From assembly GCA_028335825.1 (NCBI GenBank), contig JAIOKI010000007.1, forward strand, positions 496,001 through 560,000: a stretch of DNA of 64,000 nucleotides, written 5' to 3'. Every line of letters begins with the position of its first letter. Position 1 is the first letter of the stretch. Positions 27,979 through 36,180 of the stretch are shown in pieces. Both the position numbers and the translations under genes were made by a program. The notes under the pieces were generated by a model. It worked only from the letters and a program-made list of their open reading frames with translations, did no database searches and had not been told where the DNA came from. Origin of the DNA: Nosema muscidifuracis. Its lineage: Eukaryota > Microsporidia > Nosematidae.

Positions 27979-30912
27979 ATGATTTTAGAAATAGACACTT
28001 ATAACGAGACGGTTATAATAAGATCAGTAGAGCTAATAAACTTTATGTGTCATGATCATCTAATAATAAACTTCACAAAACCATTTACATGTATAGGAGG
28101 AAGAAATGGAAGTGGAAAAAGTGCAGTAATGATTTCATTGGGTATTCTATTTGGTCAAAGATCTAGTAGTTTAGAAAGAGGAAATTCATTTAAAAATCTT
28201 ATAAAAACAGGACAGCAATTTTTTTCAATACGATGTGTACTTAATAATACAAAGAAATTTATGTATGATTTTTTTGGTGATTATATTATATTTGAGAAGA
28301 AAGTTACTATGAAAAGCAGTTCATTTACTATATCTAATAAAAGTAAGAAAAATTACTCAACTAAAATGGAAGATTTAGAGTACATTCTTGATTATTTCAA
28401 TATAAAATTAGAAAATCCATTGAATTATCTAACACAAGAACAATCAAAAAGATTTTTAAGTAGTTCTGATCCATCACATTTATACAAATTGTTTATGAAA
28501 GGAACAGAGATAGCTGATATTAAACTTATAAATGAGAAGTATGAAGAAAATATTGCAAAATTAAAAGAAAAGATTGAAAATATAGAAAAGTCTGTTGAAG
28601 AAATAAATCAAGATCTTTATGAAGAAAGTAGGCGAATGGAAATACTTGCAAACATTGAAACTTTACAAGAAACAATAAAAAAATATAGAAATGAAATTGA
28701 ATGGACAGATGTATATTCAATAAAAAGAGAAATAGAAAATTTGGAAACTGAAATTTTGAATTTAGAAAAAGAAATTGAGAAATGTCAAATGGCGAATTCT
28801 CAAATATTAGAGGAATCTGAAGAGCTTAGAAGACAGAAAAATAATTTGATCGAGTATACACAAACATTAAAAAGTACAAATAAAGAAAAAATGACTCAGA
28901 TTGAATCAAGTCTAGAATTGAAGAACAAAACAATTAGATCTATGGAAAATGATTTAAGGGAATTAAAAGAATCTTTCGATGTGAAGAAGAATCTTATTAA
29001 AAGACTAGAGAGATCCAATACTTTTGTAGATGACAGAGAAAAATTATATTCTAAAAAAAAGGAAATGCAAAAGAAATTACAGGAAGCTAGAATAAATCAA
29101 GAAGAATTTGAAAATATCGTTAAAGTAGAAAAGAAGAAACGTGATGAAGAAGTTGCAAAAAATGAGGAATTTAAAAAGAAAATATGGAATTTAGAAAAGC
29201 AGATTGATTTTTGTAAGAAGACTACTGAAAATGATGTTTTACATCCTCAATTGAAAAATATTTGTGAATTAATTAAGAATACAAATTTCAATGAATCAGT
29301 TATTGGACCAATAGCGAATTATGTAAGACTCAAAGATCAAAAATGGTGGAAAACTGCTAGTATCATTTTAAGAAATCATTTGACTACTTTTATTTGTTTT
29401 AATAGAGAAGATCGTGATAAACTTCTTAAGATATTTAAAAATTTCAATGCATCTTTTACTATTCTTATTCCATCTAGTAAGTCAAATGATGTTATTAATT
29501 ATGAAAAGAATAAAGATTTTGTTACTTTACTAGATGTATTGGAAGTAAAAAATAATGTTGTATTGAATCAATTAATATTAATGACAAGTATAGAACAAAT
29601 AGCTTTAATTGAAGATAGATCACTAGCTTATAAAGCTATTAGAAAGAATCCTCATAATATTGATTCTATTTATACTATATCAGGGGATAAAATTAAAAAG
29701 ATGAATGGCTCTGTTTCTGATTTTGCACCTAGAAAACAAGATAAATATCATTTTGAGAATCCACAGAATAAATTAAAAAAATATCAAAATGAATTAAATA
29801 AAATGCTAGAAAATAAGCCAAAGATGAATTGTTCTTCAGATTATGAACGTGCTGTTAAGAATCATGATAATATACTTATGACAATAAATAATCTTGAAAG
29901 AAAACTTAATGATATGGAAAGAGATATAGAAAATGCAGAAGATATGTTTTCTTGTCAGCAAGAAGTTTTAAATAATGAAGAAATTTTCAATTCGTATAAA
30001 CTTCTTGAATCACAGATAAAAATTATCAACAATAAAATTGTCTTGTGCAAAAAAGAAATTTCAGAATTAAATCAAGAAAAAGATTCTATTTCTAATACAC
30101 AATATCCTTCTATATATGATATTGAGAAGAAGTTACAAAAGACACAAATTAAATTCAATGTTTCAAATGATAATCATCTTAAGATTGTACAGAAAAAAGT
30201 TACTTTAAATGAGAAGTTAATAGAAAAGTCTTTAGAATTTGAAACTAAAAGAATAAATTTACTTAAAGAGATTCCTGAAGTTATCAATCCTAGATCTAAA
30301 GATATTATTTTAGATGAAATTAATAAATTGGATGTTGAAATTGAGGAATCTAAGAAGATTGGTAATAAACAAGAGACAGAAGAAAAACTTAAAGATATTT
30401 TTGAGAAGAAGAAAATAAATGAAGAAATATTAAATTTAAACAAACATAAAATTGAAGATGTTTATGAGTCATATATGCAGAGGATTTCTAAACGTGAAGA
30501 GATTAAAGAATTTATAGCTAAAAATGCATCTAGAAGATTTGAAGAATTGACTTCTCAGAGAGGATATAAAGGAGAATTATTATTTTCTCATGATGAAGAG
30601 AAATTATATTTAAAGATGGAAGTTCATAATTTTGGTATAGCTGGTACTAAAGAAACTTTATCTGGAGGAGAAAGATCCTTTGCAGCCATGTCTCTACTTT
30701 TTTCTCTTTGGCCTTATATTTCATGTCCAATCAAAATTCTTGATGAATTTGATGTTTTTATGGATGATTTAAATAGAAAGTACATTATTCAGAAATTTAT
30801 AGAATATTTTAAGAAATCTGAGAATAAAGTTATACTTATCACACCTTTAAATACCAAAGATTTAGTTGATGATAATGTTGATATACAAATTTTGAATCCA
30901 CCTAGGGATTAA
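27979..30912 (+). CDS. SMC6: SMC6, structural maintenance of chromosomes protein
   Basis: Smc6 pairs with Smc5 in the complex that resolves recombination intermediates and collapsed forks. The N-terminal head has the NFMCHDHL signature and Walker A GRNGSGKS (41-48). Two coiled-coil arms (~180-425 and ~620-850) flank a hinge (~430-560). The C-terminal head has LSGGERS (894-900) and the Walker B segment with LDEFD (921-925), where the LDEFDVFMD form is typical of Smc6. At 977 aa it is a little shorter than fungal Smc6 (~1,110 aa). CCC lies about 10 nt before the ATG. Confidence 0.95.
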   Translation: MILEIDTYNETVIIRSVELINFMCHDHLIINFTKPFTCIGGRNGSGKSAVMISLGILFGQRSSSLERGNSFKNLIKTGQQFFSIRCVLNNTKKFMYDFFGDYIIFEKKVTMKSSSFTISNKSKKNYSTKMEDLEYILDYFNIKLENPLNYLTQEQSKRFLSSSDPSHLYKLFMKGTEIADIKLINEKYEENIAKLKEKIENIEKSVEEINQDLYEESRRMEILANIETLQETIKKYRNEIEWTDVYSIKREIENLETEILNLEKEIEKCQMANSQILEESEELRRQKNNLIEYTQTLKSTNKEKMTQIESSLELKNKTIRSMENDLRELKESFDVKKNLIKRLERSNTFVDDREKLYSKKKEMQKKLQEARINQEEFENIVKVEKKKRDEEVAKNEEFKKKIWNLEKQIDFCKKTTENDVLHPQLKNICELIKNTNFNESVIGPIANYVRLKDQKWWKTASIILRNHLTTFICFNREDRDKLLKIFKNFNASFTILIPSSKSNDVINYEKNKDFVTLLDVLEVKNNVVLNQLILMTSIEQIALIEDRSLAYKAIRKNPHNIDSIYTISGDKIKKMNGSVSDFAPRKQDKYHFENPQNKLKKYQNELNKMLENKPKMNCSSDYERAVKNHDNILMTINNLERKLNDMERDIENAEDMFSCQQEVLNNEEIFNSYKLLESQIKIINNKIVLCKKEISELNQEKDSISNTQYPSIYDIEKKLQKTQIKFNVSNDNHLKIVQKKVTLNEKLIEKSLEFETKRINLLKEIPEVINPRSKDIILDEINKLDVEIEESKKIGNKQETEEKLKDIFEKKKINEEILNLNKHKIEDVYESYMQRISKREEIKEFIAKNASRRFEELTSQRGYKGELLFSHDEEKLYLKMEVHNFGIAGTKETLSGGERSFAAMSLLFSLWPYISCPIKILDEFDVFMDDLNRKYIIQKFIEYFKKSENKVILITPLNTKDLVDDNVDIQILNPPRD

Positions 30913-31140
30913 TAAGTATGTATAGAATTAAATAGTTATTTAAGGAAGATTGACAATTTTTAAGATATTATTTATATGGTAGTTTTATTAAATTAACAAA
31001 ATATCAGTATAAGATGTTAAGATATTATTTATATGTTAGTTGTATTAAATTATTAAGGATATTGGTGCTATTTTATAGAGACAATAATTAAAAATAAGAC
31101 TTAATTTAAACTTTATAGAGATCATATTTATTTGTATTAA

Positions 31141-31415
31141 ATTATTAAGAAATCAGTGTAAACTTAATAAAGACTTAATATAAAATTATTAGAAATCAGT
31201 ATAAACTTAATATAAAATTATTAAGAAATCAGTGTAAACTTAATAAAGACTTAATATAAAATTATTAGAAATCAGTATAAACTTAATATAAAATTATTAA
31301 GAAATCAGTGTAAACTTAATAAAGACTTAATATAAAATTATTAGAAATCAGTATAAACTTAATATAAAATTATTAAGAAATCAGTGTAAACTTAATAAAG
31401 ATTTAATATAAAATA
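31141..31415. repeat. 76-bp tandem repeat, about 3.6 copies
   Basis: Copies start at 31141, 31217, 31293 and 31369 with almost no divergence. Each unit is itself two related halves, one with attattaagaaatcagtgta and one with attattagaaatcagtata. This is a recent expansion downstream of SMC6. Confidence 0.92.
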
Positions 31416-31713
31416 TATAGATATTAATAAAAATTTATAAGATCTTATTTATTTGATAATTGTATAAAATTAAAATATCTTTTAAAGAAATTATTTAATA
31501 TTTTATAAACAAAAAAATTGTAATAAAAATTATTTTATTACATAAAATTTGGAATTTATTGAGTTTATTATTGTTCTAAATTTTTCAAAAATTACCTTTT
31601 AATTAATAAACACATATGACATAAAAAAATTAAACAAACATAAAAAAATAAAATAAAAATTATTTTTAATCGTATTTTATGTAAAAGAAACTTCTTTTTT
31701 TCATTTTTTATCA

Positions 31714-31750
31714 TTTTGTTTGTTTGTTTGTTTAAATTAATTTATCATAA
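31714..31750 (+). promoter_or_regulatory. Candidate promoter block shared with the gene at 22979
   Basis: A TTTTGTTTGTTTGTTTGTTT tract (31714-31733) runs straight into aattaatttatcataa (31735-31750), which ends 35 nt before the ATG. Confidence 0.45.
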
Positions 31751-31785
31751 AAAAACTATTTAAATTTTTTTTCATCTAACCCCCT

Positions 31786-32811
31786 ATGAACATGAAAGTA
31801 TCTAGTCTCGTCATTTATTCACAATTATTAGGTGGAATTCTTGGAGCCGGCTTTTATAGTGTAAATACCGGTATCTCAAGACCTTTCGATGAAGAATTGT
31901 ATGAATTTAATAGATTTGATCAAGGAAGATATTTTGGAGGAAATTTATTTGGAAGATTAGGCCGTGGTAGATTTGGAAACAGAAGATCTTCAAATGAAGA
32001 TCTTTTAATTCCTTTCTCTGGAATTAATAGTAGAGTAGGTGCTTATTCTAAGGAGAATCTTTTGATAACTAACTTTTTGAACTTACAAAATTATCTTAGA
32101 AATATTTCTGGGCATAATTACGATTATAATAGTAATGGTACTTTTGATAGGATGCTTAATTATTCATCTGAAATAAGTAAAAAAATTTATACCATTTTCA
32201 GAAACTGTGTATACCTTGTTAGAGCTCATGAGTATATTGATTATAAGCACAAGTTTGAGAATAATAAGTTTGGTGATTGTTTCTATATTCTTCTTGATAA
32301 TGTAGATATTAACAGTTATGTATTTGAATATTGTCAGACACTCAGACACTTCGAAGAACAAAATTATCCTCTTGGATCTAATTTTTTCTATCAAGCTAAA
32401 GAAAGAAGTCTTGTTGAGTTAGATCTCAATGTTAGAGGTACTAGTAGCATCTGCTCAGCTGATTTCTTGAATGATCCTAAATGTATCTTAGAAATCAATT
32501 TATATGACAGAATCAAGTTGATGGAATTTTTCATTCAAAGATATTTCTATCCTAATAATGGATATGTTAATGAAGAGAGAATCAGTTGTTTCTTCAGAAT
32601 ATATGAGGACATCTATTTAAGAGGATGTTCACTTGATCATCAAGTTACTGCATTTGTATTGTACAAGTTATATGCTGAACTTAGATTCAATTACAAGGAA
32701 AATAGTATAATTGAATTATTAACTAATTTCCTTGTTGATTATAAGGAGGGTGCTAACAAATCTGTTGCTGAGATATTCTGTGCATTTACTTTTGGAACTT
32801 TAGGAAAATAA
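31786..32811 (+). CDS. Secreted protein, unknown family
   Basis: A 341-aa protein with a signal peptide (~1-22, cut near LGAGF). A Gly/Arg/Phe-rich stretch (~45-67: FGGNLFGRLGRGRFGNRR) is followed by a long helical, Tyr/Phe-rich region with about eight cysteines. N-glycosylation sequons occur near NIS and NYS. No membrane anchor. Codon use is less AT-biased than in its neighbours. CCCC lies 2 nt before the ATG. Residues ~209-252 align by eye with ~129-170 of the protein encoded at 22979, and the two promoters match, so they may be remote paralogues. Confidence 0.68.
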   Translation: MNMKVSSLVIYSQLLGGILGAGFYSVNTGISRPFDEELYEFNRFDQGRYFGGNLFGRLGRGRFGNRRSSNEDLLIPFSGINSRVGAYSKENLLITNFLNLQNYLRNISGHNYDYNSNGTFDRMLNYSSEISKKIYTIFRNCVYLVRAHEYIDYKHKFENNKFGDCFYILLDNVDINSYVFEYCQTLRHFEEQNYPLGSNFFYQAKERSLVELDLNVRGTSSICSADFLNDPKCILEINLYDRIKLMEFFIQRYFYPNNGYVNEERISCFFRIYEDIYLRGCSLDHQVTAFVLYKLYAELRFNYKENSIIELLTNFLVDYKEGANKSVAEIFCAFTFGTLGK

Positions 32812-33247
32812 ACTTGTTATATAACTTTATTTTAAAATTAGTATCTTAATTAAAAGTATAATTTTTTTAATTAAAAAGATGATTAATTATTTTCAAAAAA
32901 ATATAAAAGATTTTTTTAAAATACTTTATATTTGTTTTTTTAATGAATCATATTTACTCTTCTAGAAGTCATGTTTCTAACCTAAGCTGGAGATAATGCT
33001 CTTTGCTTTGATAATATTTATGTATTTTAAATTATTAAAGATATTTATTTATATTAGCTTCTTATCATTTTATTATAATTTAATAACTTATATAATTATC
33101 ATTTTACTACTTTATATAATAATATTCTCTTATTAAATTATAATTTTCTTATATACTTATAATTTTAATACCTTATATACTTATTCTCTTATTAAATTAT
33201 AATTTTATTAAATTATATACTTATTATTTTCTTATATATTTATAATT
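32812..33247. other. Convergent 3' spacer
   Basis: AT-rich spacer between convergent genes, with loose tattaaattataatttt/cttatatacttat repeats at 33060-33245. No gene. Confidence 0.5.
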
Positions 33248-34903
33248 TTAATAAAATTTTATATAAGATCTGTTATTTGTTGTCAAATGTAATCCAAGTG
33301 AATTTTTTACAGGATTTATCCCACACATCATAATTTTTGTATCTTTAATTATTTGTTCTGTATACATCCAAGAAGTCACAAGACATTCTCCACTATCATC
33401 TTGTAAAATAAATCTAACAAATTTTCTAATTTTTACATCTTCGTTCGTTACTTCTTCCTTAGTCTTTTCTATAAGATTCTGTATTTTATCAAGTTCATCT
33501 TCTAAATTCTCTACTGAATTTCTATATCCCTTAACTTGTACAATAAATTTACTTTCTATTATTCTTTTGATAGATCCTTTTATACACGAAACAATACCAC
33601 CTTCTTTATTAATATCCTTGATTTTTCTTATAAAAGATATTTTTTTTCTGTATCCAAGTTTTCTATTACAATGAGATAATAAAAATGAATTATAATAACA
33701 TTCCATTACTAAATCTTCTTCATTATGATCAAGTATAGATTTATTACTATCTAGTAAATATCTACTACCGAATAATTTAATCTTCTGTCCTGATGATATC
33801 TTTTTATTTTGAAAATATCTTGTAAGCATTTCATCTAACCGTATTTTAACTGAAAAATATCCATAATAAACTTCTACAATATTTTTATTTACAGATAATA
33901 CAAGAAGAATCATATACCTGTAAGAAACATCATCTCCTTCCACTATACGTCTTAATATAGAATATTCAGATTTTAATCTATTTCGTATACCTTCAATAAA
34001 TTTATTAAGTGTCTCTGAATCTCCTATAAGCTTATTTATATATAAATCCATCCATACCCATCTATATTGTATCAATAATAATTTTTTATCAGTTTTTTTG
34101 AATTCATTCTTGACTTTCTCAAAATAATATTTGTATAAATTTTTTTCTTCAATTTCTGAAGAAATGTGACCTTTTTCAGGACAATTATAACTTCTCATTG
34201 GTCCTCCTCTATTAAAAGACATAAATTTTGGTGTTCTGTTTAAAATACTCTGATTTATTAATATTTTCTTTTTATTTCCAGTAGTAAAGCCTATTTCAAT
34301 ATTATTTTCATTATCTTTTATAGAATTATTATCAATTGATAATTCATATTCTTTAATTAAATTATTTTCATTATGTTTATTATCTTTTATAAAATTGTAT
34401 TCTTTTGTAATATTATTCTGATTTAGTAATTCATGATCTTCCATAGAATAATTTTCATTATCTTTTATAAAATTATTTTCATTATCTTTTAAAGAATTAT
34501 TTTCATTATCTTTTAAAGAATTATTCTCAATTGATATTTCATTATTTTCATCAAGCTTAATTTTTTTAATCTTTTTCGTAAACGAGCTTGTTGTTTCATC
34601 AAATTCCTGCGTTTTTATGCTCTCAGAACATTTATTTATATTTTTTTCATTCGAATCACCAACAAACTCACTAAAAATTTCATGAAAATCTTCAAAATCA
34701 GCTACACTCGAAAATAAATAATTATCATCAGAAAATAGAGTATCATCCAATGAACCAAGACTTGAAATATTATCTTCCTTTTTATTTCGTGCATCATCTT
34801 CGCAGATTAATTCTGAATAATCAGATGATTCTGAGATAAGTATTTTATCTTTATCTTGCGAACAACTAAAATCAATGTATTTAAATTCTTCGTCTGAATC
34901 CAT
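33248..34903 (-). CDS. BRCA2: BRCA2-like recombination mediator
   Basis: BRCA2/Brh2 loads Rad51 on single-stranded DNA. In the chosen 551-aa form the C-terminal ~300 residues follow the BRCA2 DNA-binding domain. The helical-domain end IQYRWVWMDL (near 278-287, like H-Y-R-W-I-V-W-K-L) comes first. A RLKSEYSILRRIVEGDD segment follows. OB1 has GQKIKLFGSRYL (372-383), then N405 and KLGY (415-418), then EGGIVSCIKGSIKRII (434-449). A charged helix leads to OB2. The N-terminal half is acidic and carries Asn/Lys/Asp repeats (NENNSLKD units, ~118-200). No clear BRC repeat is seen; LFSSVADFEDFHEIF (~63-77) is at best a degenerate one. Start: ATG at 34903 with CCC 4 nt upstream. Confidence 0.85.
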   Translation of the reverse strand: MDSDEEFKYIDFSCSQDKDKILISESSDYSELICEDDARNKKEDNISSLGSLDDTLFSDDNYLFSSVADFEDFHEIFSEFVGDSNEKNINKCSESIKTQEFDETTSSFTKKIKKIKLDENNEISIENNSLKDNENNSLKDNENNFIKDNENYSMEDHELLNQNNITKEYNFIKDNKHNENNLIKEYELSIDNNSIKDNENNIEIGFTTGNKKKILINQSILNRTPKFMSFNRGGPMRSYNCPEKGHISSEIEEKNLYKYYFEKVKNEFKKTDKKLLLIQYRWVWMDLYINKLIGDSETLNKFIEGIRNRLKSEYSILRRIVEGDDVSYRYMILLVLSVNKNIVEVYYGYFSVKIRLDEMLTRYFQNKKISSGQKIKLFGSRYLLDSNKSILDHNEEDLVMECYYNSFLLSHCNRKLGYRKKISFIRKIKDINKEGGIVSCIKGSIKRIIESKFIVQVKGYRNSVENLEDELDKIQNLIEKTKEEVTNEDVKIRKFVRFILQDDSGECLVTSWMYTEQIIKDTKIMMCGINPVKNSLGLHLTTNNRSYIKFY

Positions 34904-34910
34904 CAAAGGG
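34904..34910 (-). promoter_or_regulatory. CCC motif that sets the BRCA2 start
   Basis: CCC at 34908-34910, four bases before the ATG at 34903. It favours this start over an in-frame ATG eight codons upstream. Confidence 0.55.
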
Positions 34911-35351
34911 TTAAAAAAGTTATGCATGAAATTTAAGAAATAAAATTTGTTTATCAGATCTTAAAAAAATTTTTTACTTTATCAATTAACATGAAAGATG
35001 AGATTAAAATTTTTAATATATCAATAAAAATAAGGTAACAAGAAATATAATTTATTTTTAATTAATCAATTGAGATTCAATTTAATTTTTTAATGAATCA
35101 TATATAATATGTGAGATTCAATGTAACTTTTTAATGAATCAATCAGTGTTGTTGTAAGAAGAATTGTTACTAAAAAAACATCCTTTATTCTAAGGGTCAC
35201 TCTTTATGTAAAAATGGTGATAAATTAAATCATGGCATCATTAAGTTACTTGTTCACAATTATCACACTGTCCAATCCCAACAAGTGTAACTTTTTAATA
35301 AATCAATCAATGTAACTTTTTAATAATAAAAGATATTCTATGAAATTTAAT
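34904..35351. other. Spacer with a short GC-richer island
   Basis: Mostly gtaactttttaatgaatcaat repeats (35095-35150 and 35284-35325). Between them, ~35160-35290 is less AT-rich and contains short frames of under 30 codons, one on the minus strand reading a Cys-x2-Cys pair. It may be a gene fragment or a non-coding RNA; I cannot identify it. Confidence 0.4.
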
Positions 35352-35927
35352 TTAACTTTTATTTAATTCTATATTTTTTTGCTTTATATTAGATATTTCC
35401 CCAAGTCTATTATTAATATATTTACTTTTCTCAGAATTATGTAAAAGTTTCTGATACTGCTTAATTTTTTCTTCCAACTGTACACCCAAATCATAATTAT
35501 TCTGTCTTTCTCTTTCCAAAGATCTCTCTATCCTTTCTAAATTATGCTTTAAAGATTCAATTTCTAATTCGTAATTTGCTTTTACACTTTTTAATTCATG
35601 TTTCATATCTAAATATTCTTTCTCTGCTCCTTCGTTGATAGCATCATGTATAGCATATTCTTGTTCATTTTGATATTGCCAGAATGATATTGCATTTCTA
35701 CAAGCATCAAATACTTCACTTGGATCGTATCCAATAAGATTGGGTAAAATATCAAATTCTCTAATAAATATATCTTTATCAGTGCATAAAGATTTACAAG
35801 CTATGCATATTCTTGAATTCTTTATATGCATCATACATGTTTTACAGAATATATGAGAACATGTAGTTATTAAACATATCTTGTTAATATTCTTTCTACA
35901 TTTTATATTATTACATTTTAAGATCAT
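35352..35927 (-). CDS. HEI10: HEI10/CCNB1IP1-type RING protein (meiotic crossover factor family)
   Basis: HEI10 and its Zip3 relatives are SUMO/ubiquitin E3-like proteins that mark crossover sites in meiosis. The 191-aa protein has a C3HC4 RING (C5, C10, C23, H25, C28, C31, C41, C44) with TTCSHIFC at its centre. An EVFDACRNAISFWQYQNEQE block (71-90) matches the conserved V-L-D-x(3)-R-A-x-x-F-W-x-Y-Q segment of CCNB1IP1. A coiled coil (~100-165) ends in QYQKL (157-161), also conserved. The size is only slightly below that of human CCNB1IP1 (277 aa). CCCC lies 2 nt before the ATG. It is upstream of BRCA2 on the same strand. Confidence 0.82.
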   Translation of the reverse strand: MILKCNNIKCRKNINKICLITTCSHIFCKTCMMHIKNSRICIACKSLCTDKDIFIREFDILPNLIGYDPSEVFDACRNAISFWQYQNEQEYAIHDAINEGAEKEYLDMKHELKSVKANYELEIESLKHNLERIERSLERERQNNYDLGVQLEEKIKQYQKLLHNSEKSKYINNRLGEISNIKQKNIELNKS

Positions 35928-36180
35928 AGGGGTTAATTAAAGTATAAATTTAATTTATAAAATTGTTAGATACTTTTTAATTGAAAAAATAAGTTTATAA
36001 TTAAAAACAAAGATGATTATTTTAAAATATTGAAAATAACATGATTAATTTAGGATATTAAAAATTACAATCTTAAATAAATTATTAAAAATTATATATT
36101 TATTTTAATATATTAAAAATTACATATTTATTTAAAATATTAAAAATAAGATAATCATTTGTAAAAAGTTTAATAACCAT

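Larger units (their letters stand above)
30913..31785. other. Spacer with a 76-bp array and the promoter of the 31786 gene
   Basis: Contains the 76-bp tandem array listed separately. The last 75 bp hold the promoter block shared with the 22979 gene. A looser repeat of aagatattatttatatg(g/t)tag occurs at 30962 and 31019. Confidence 0.6.
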
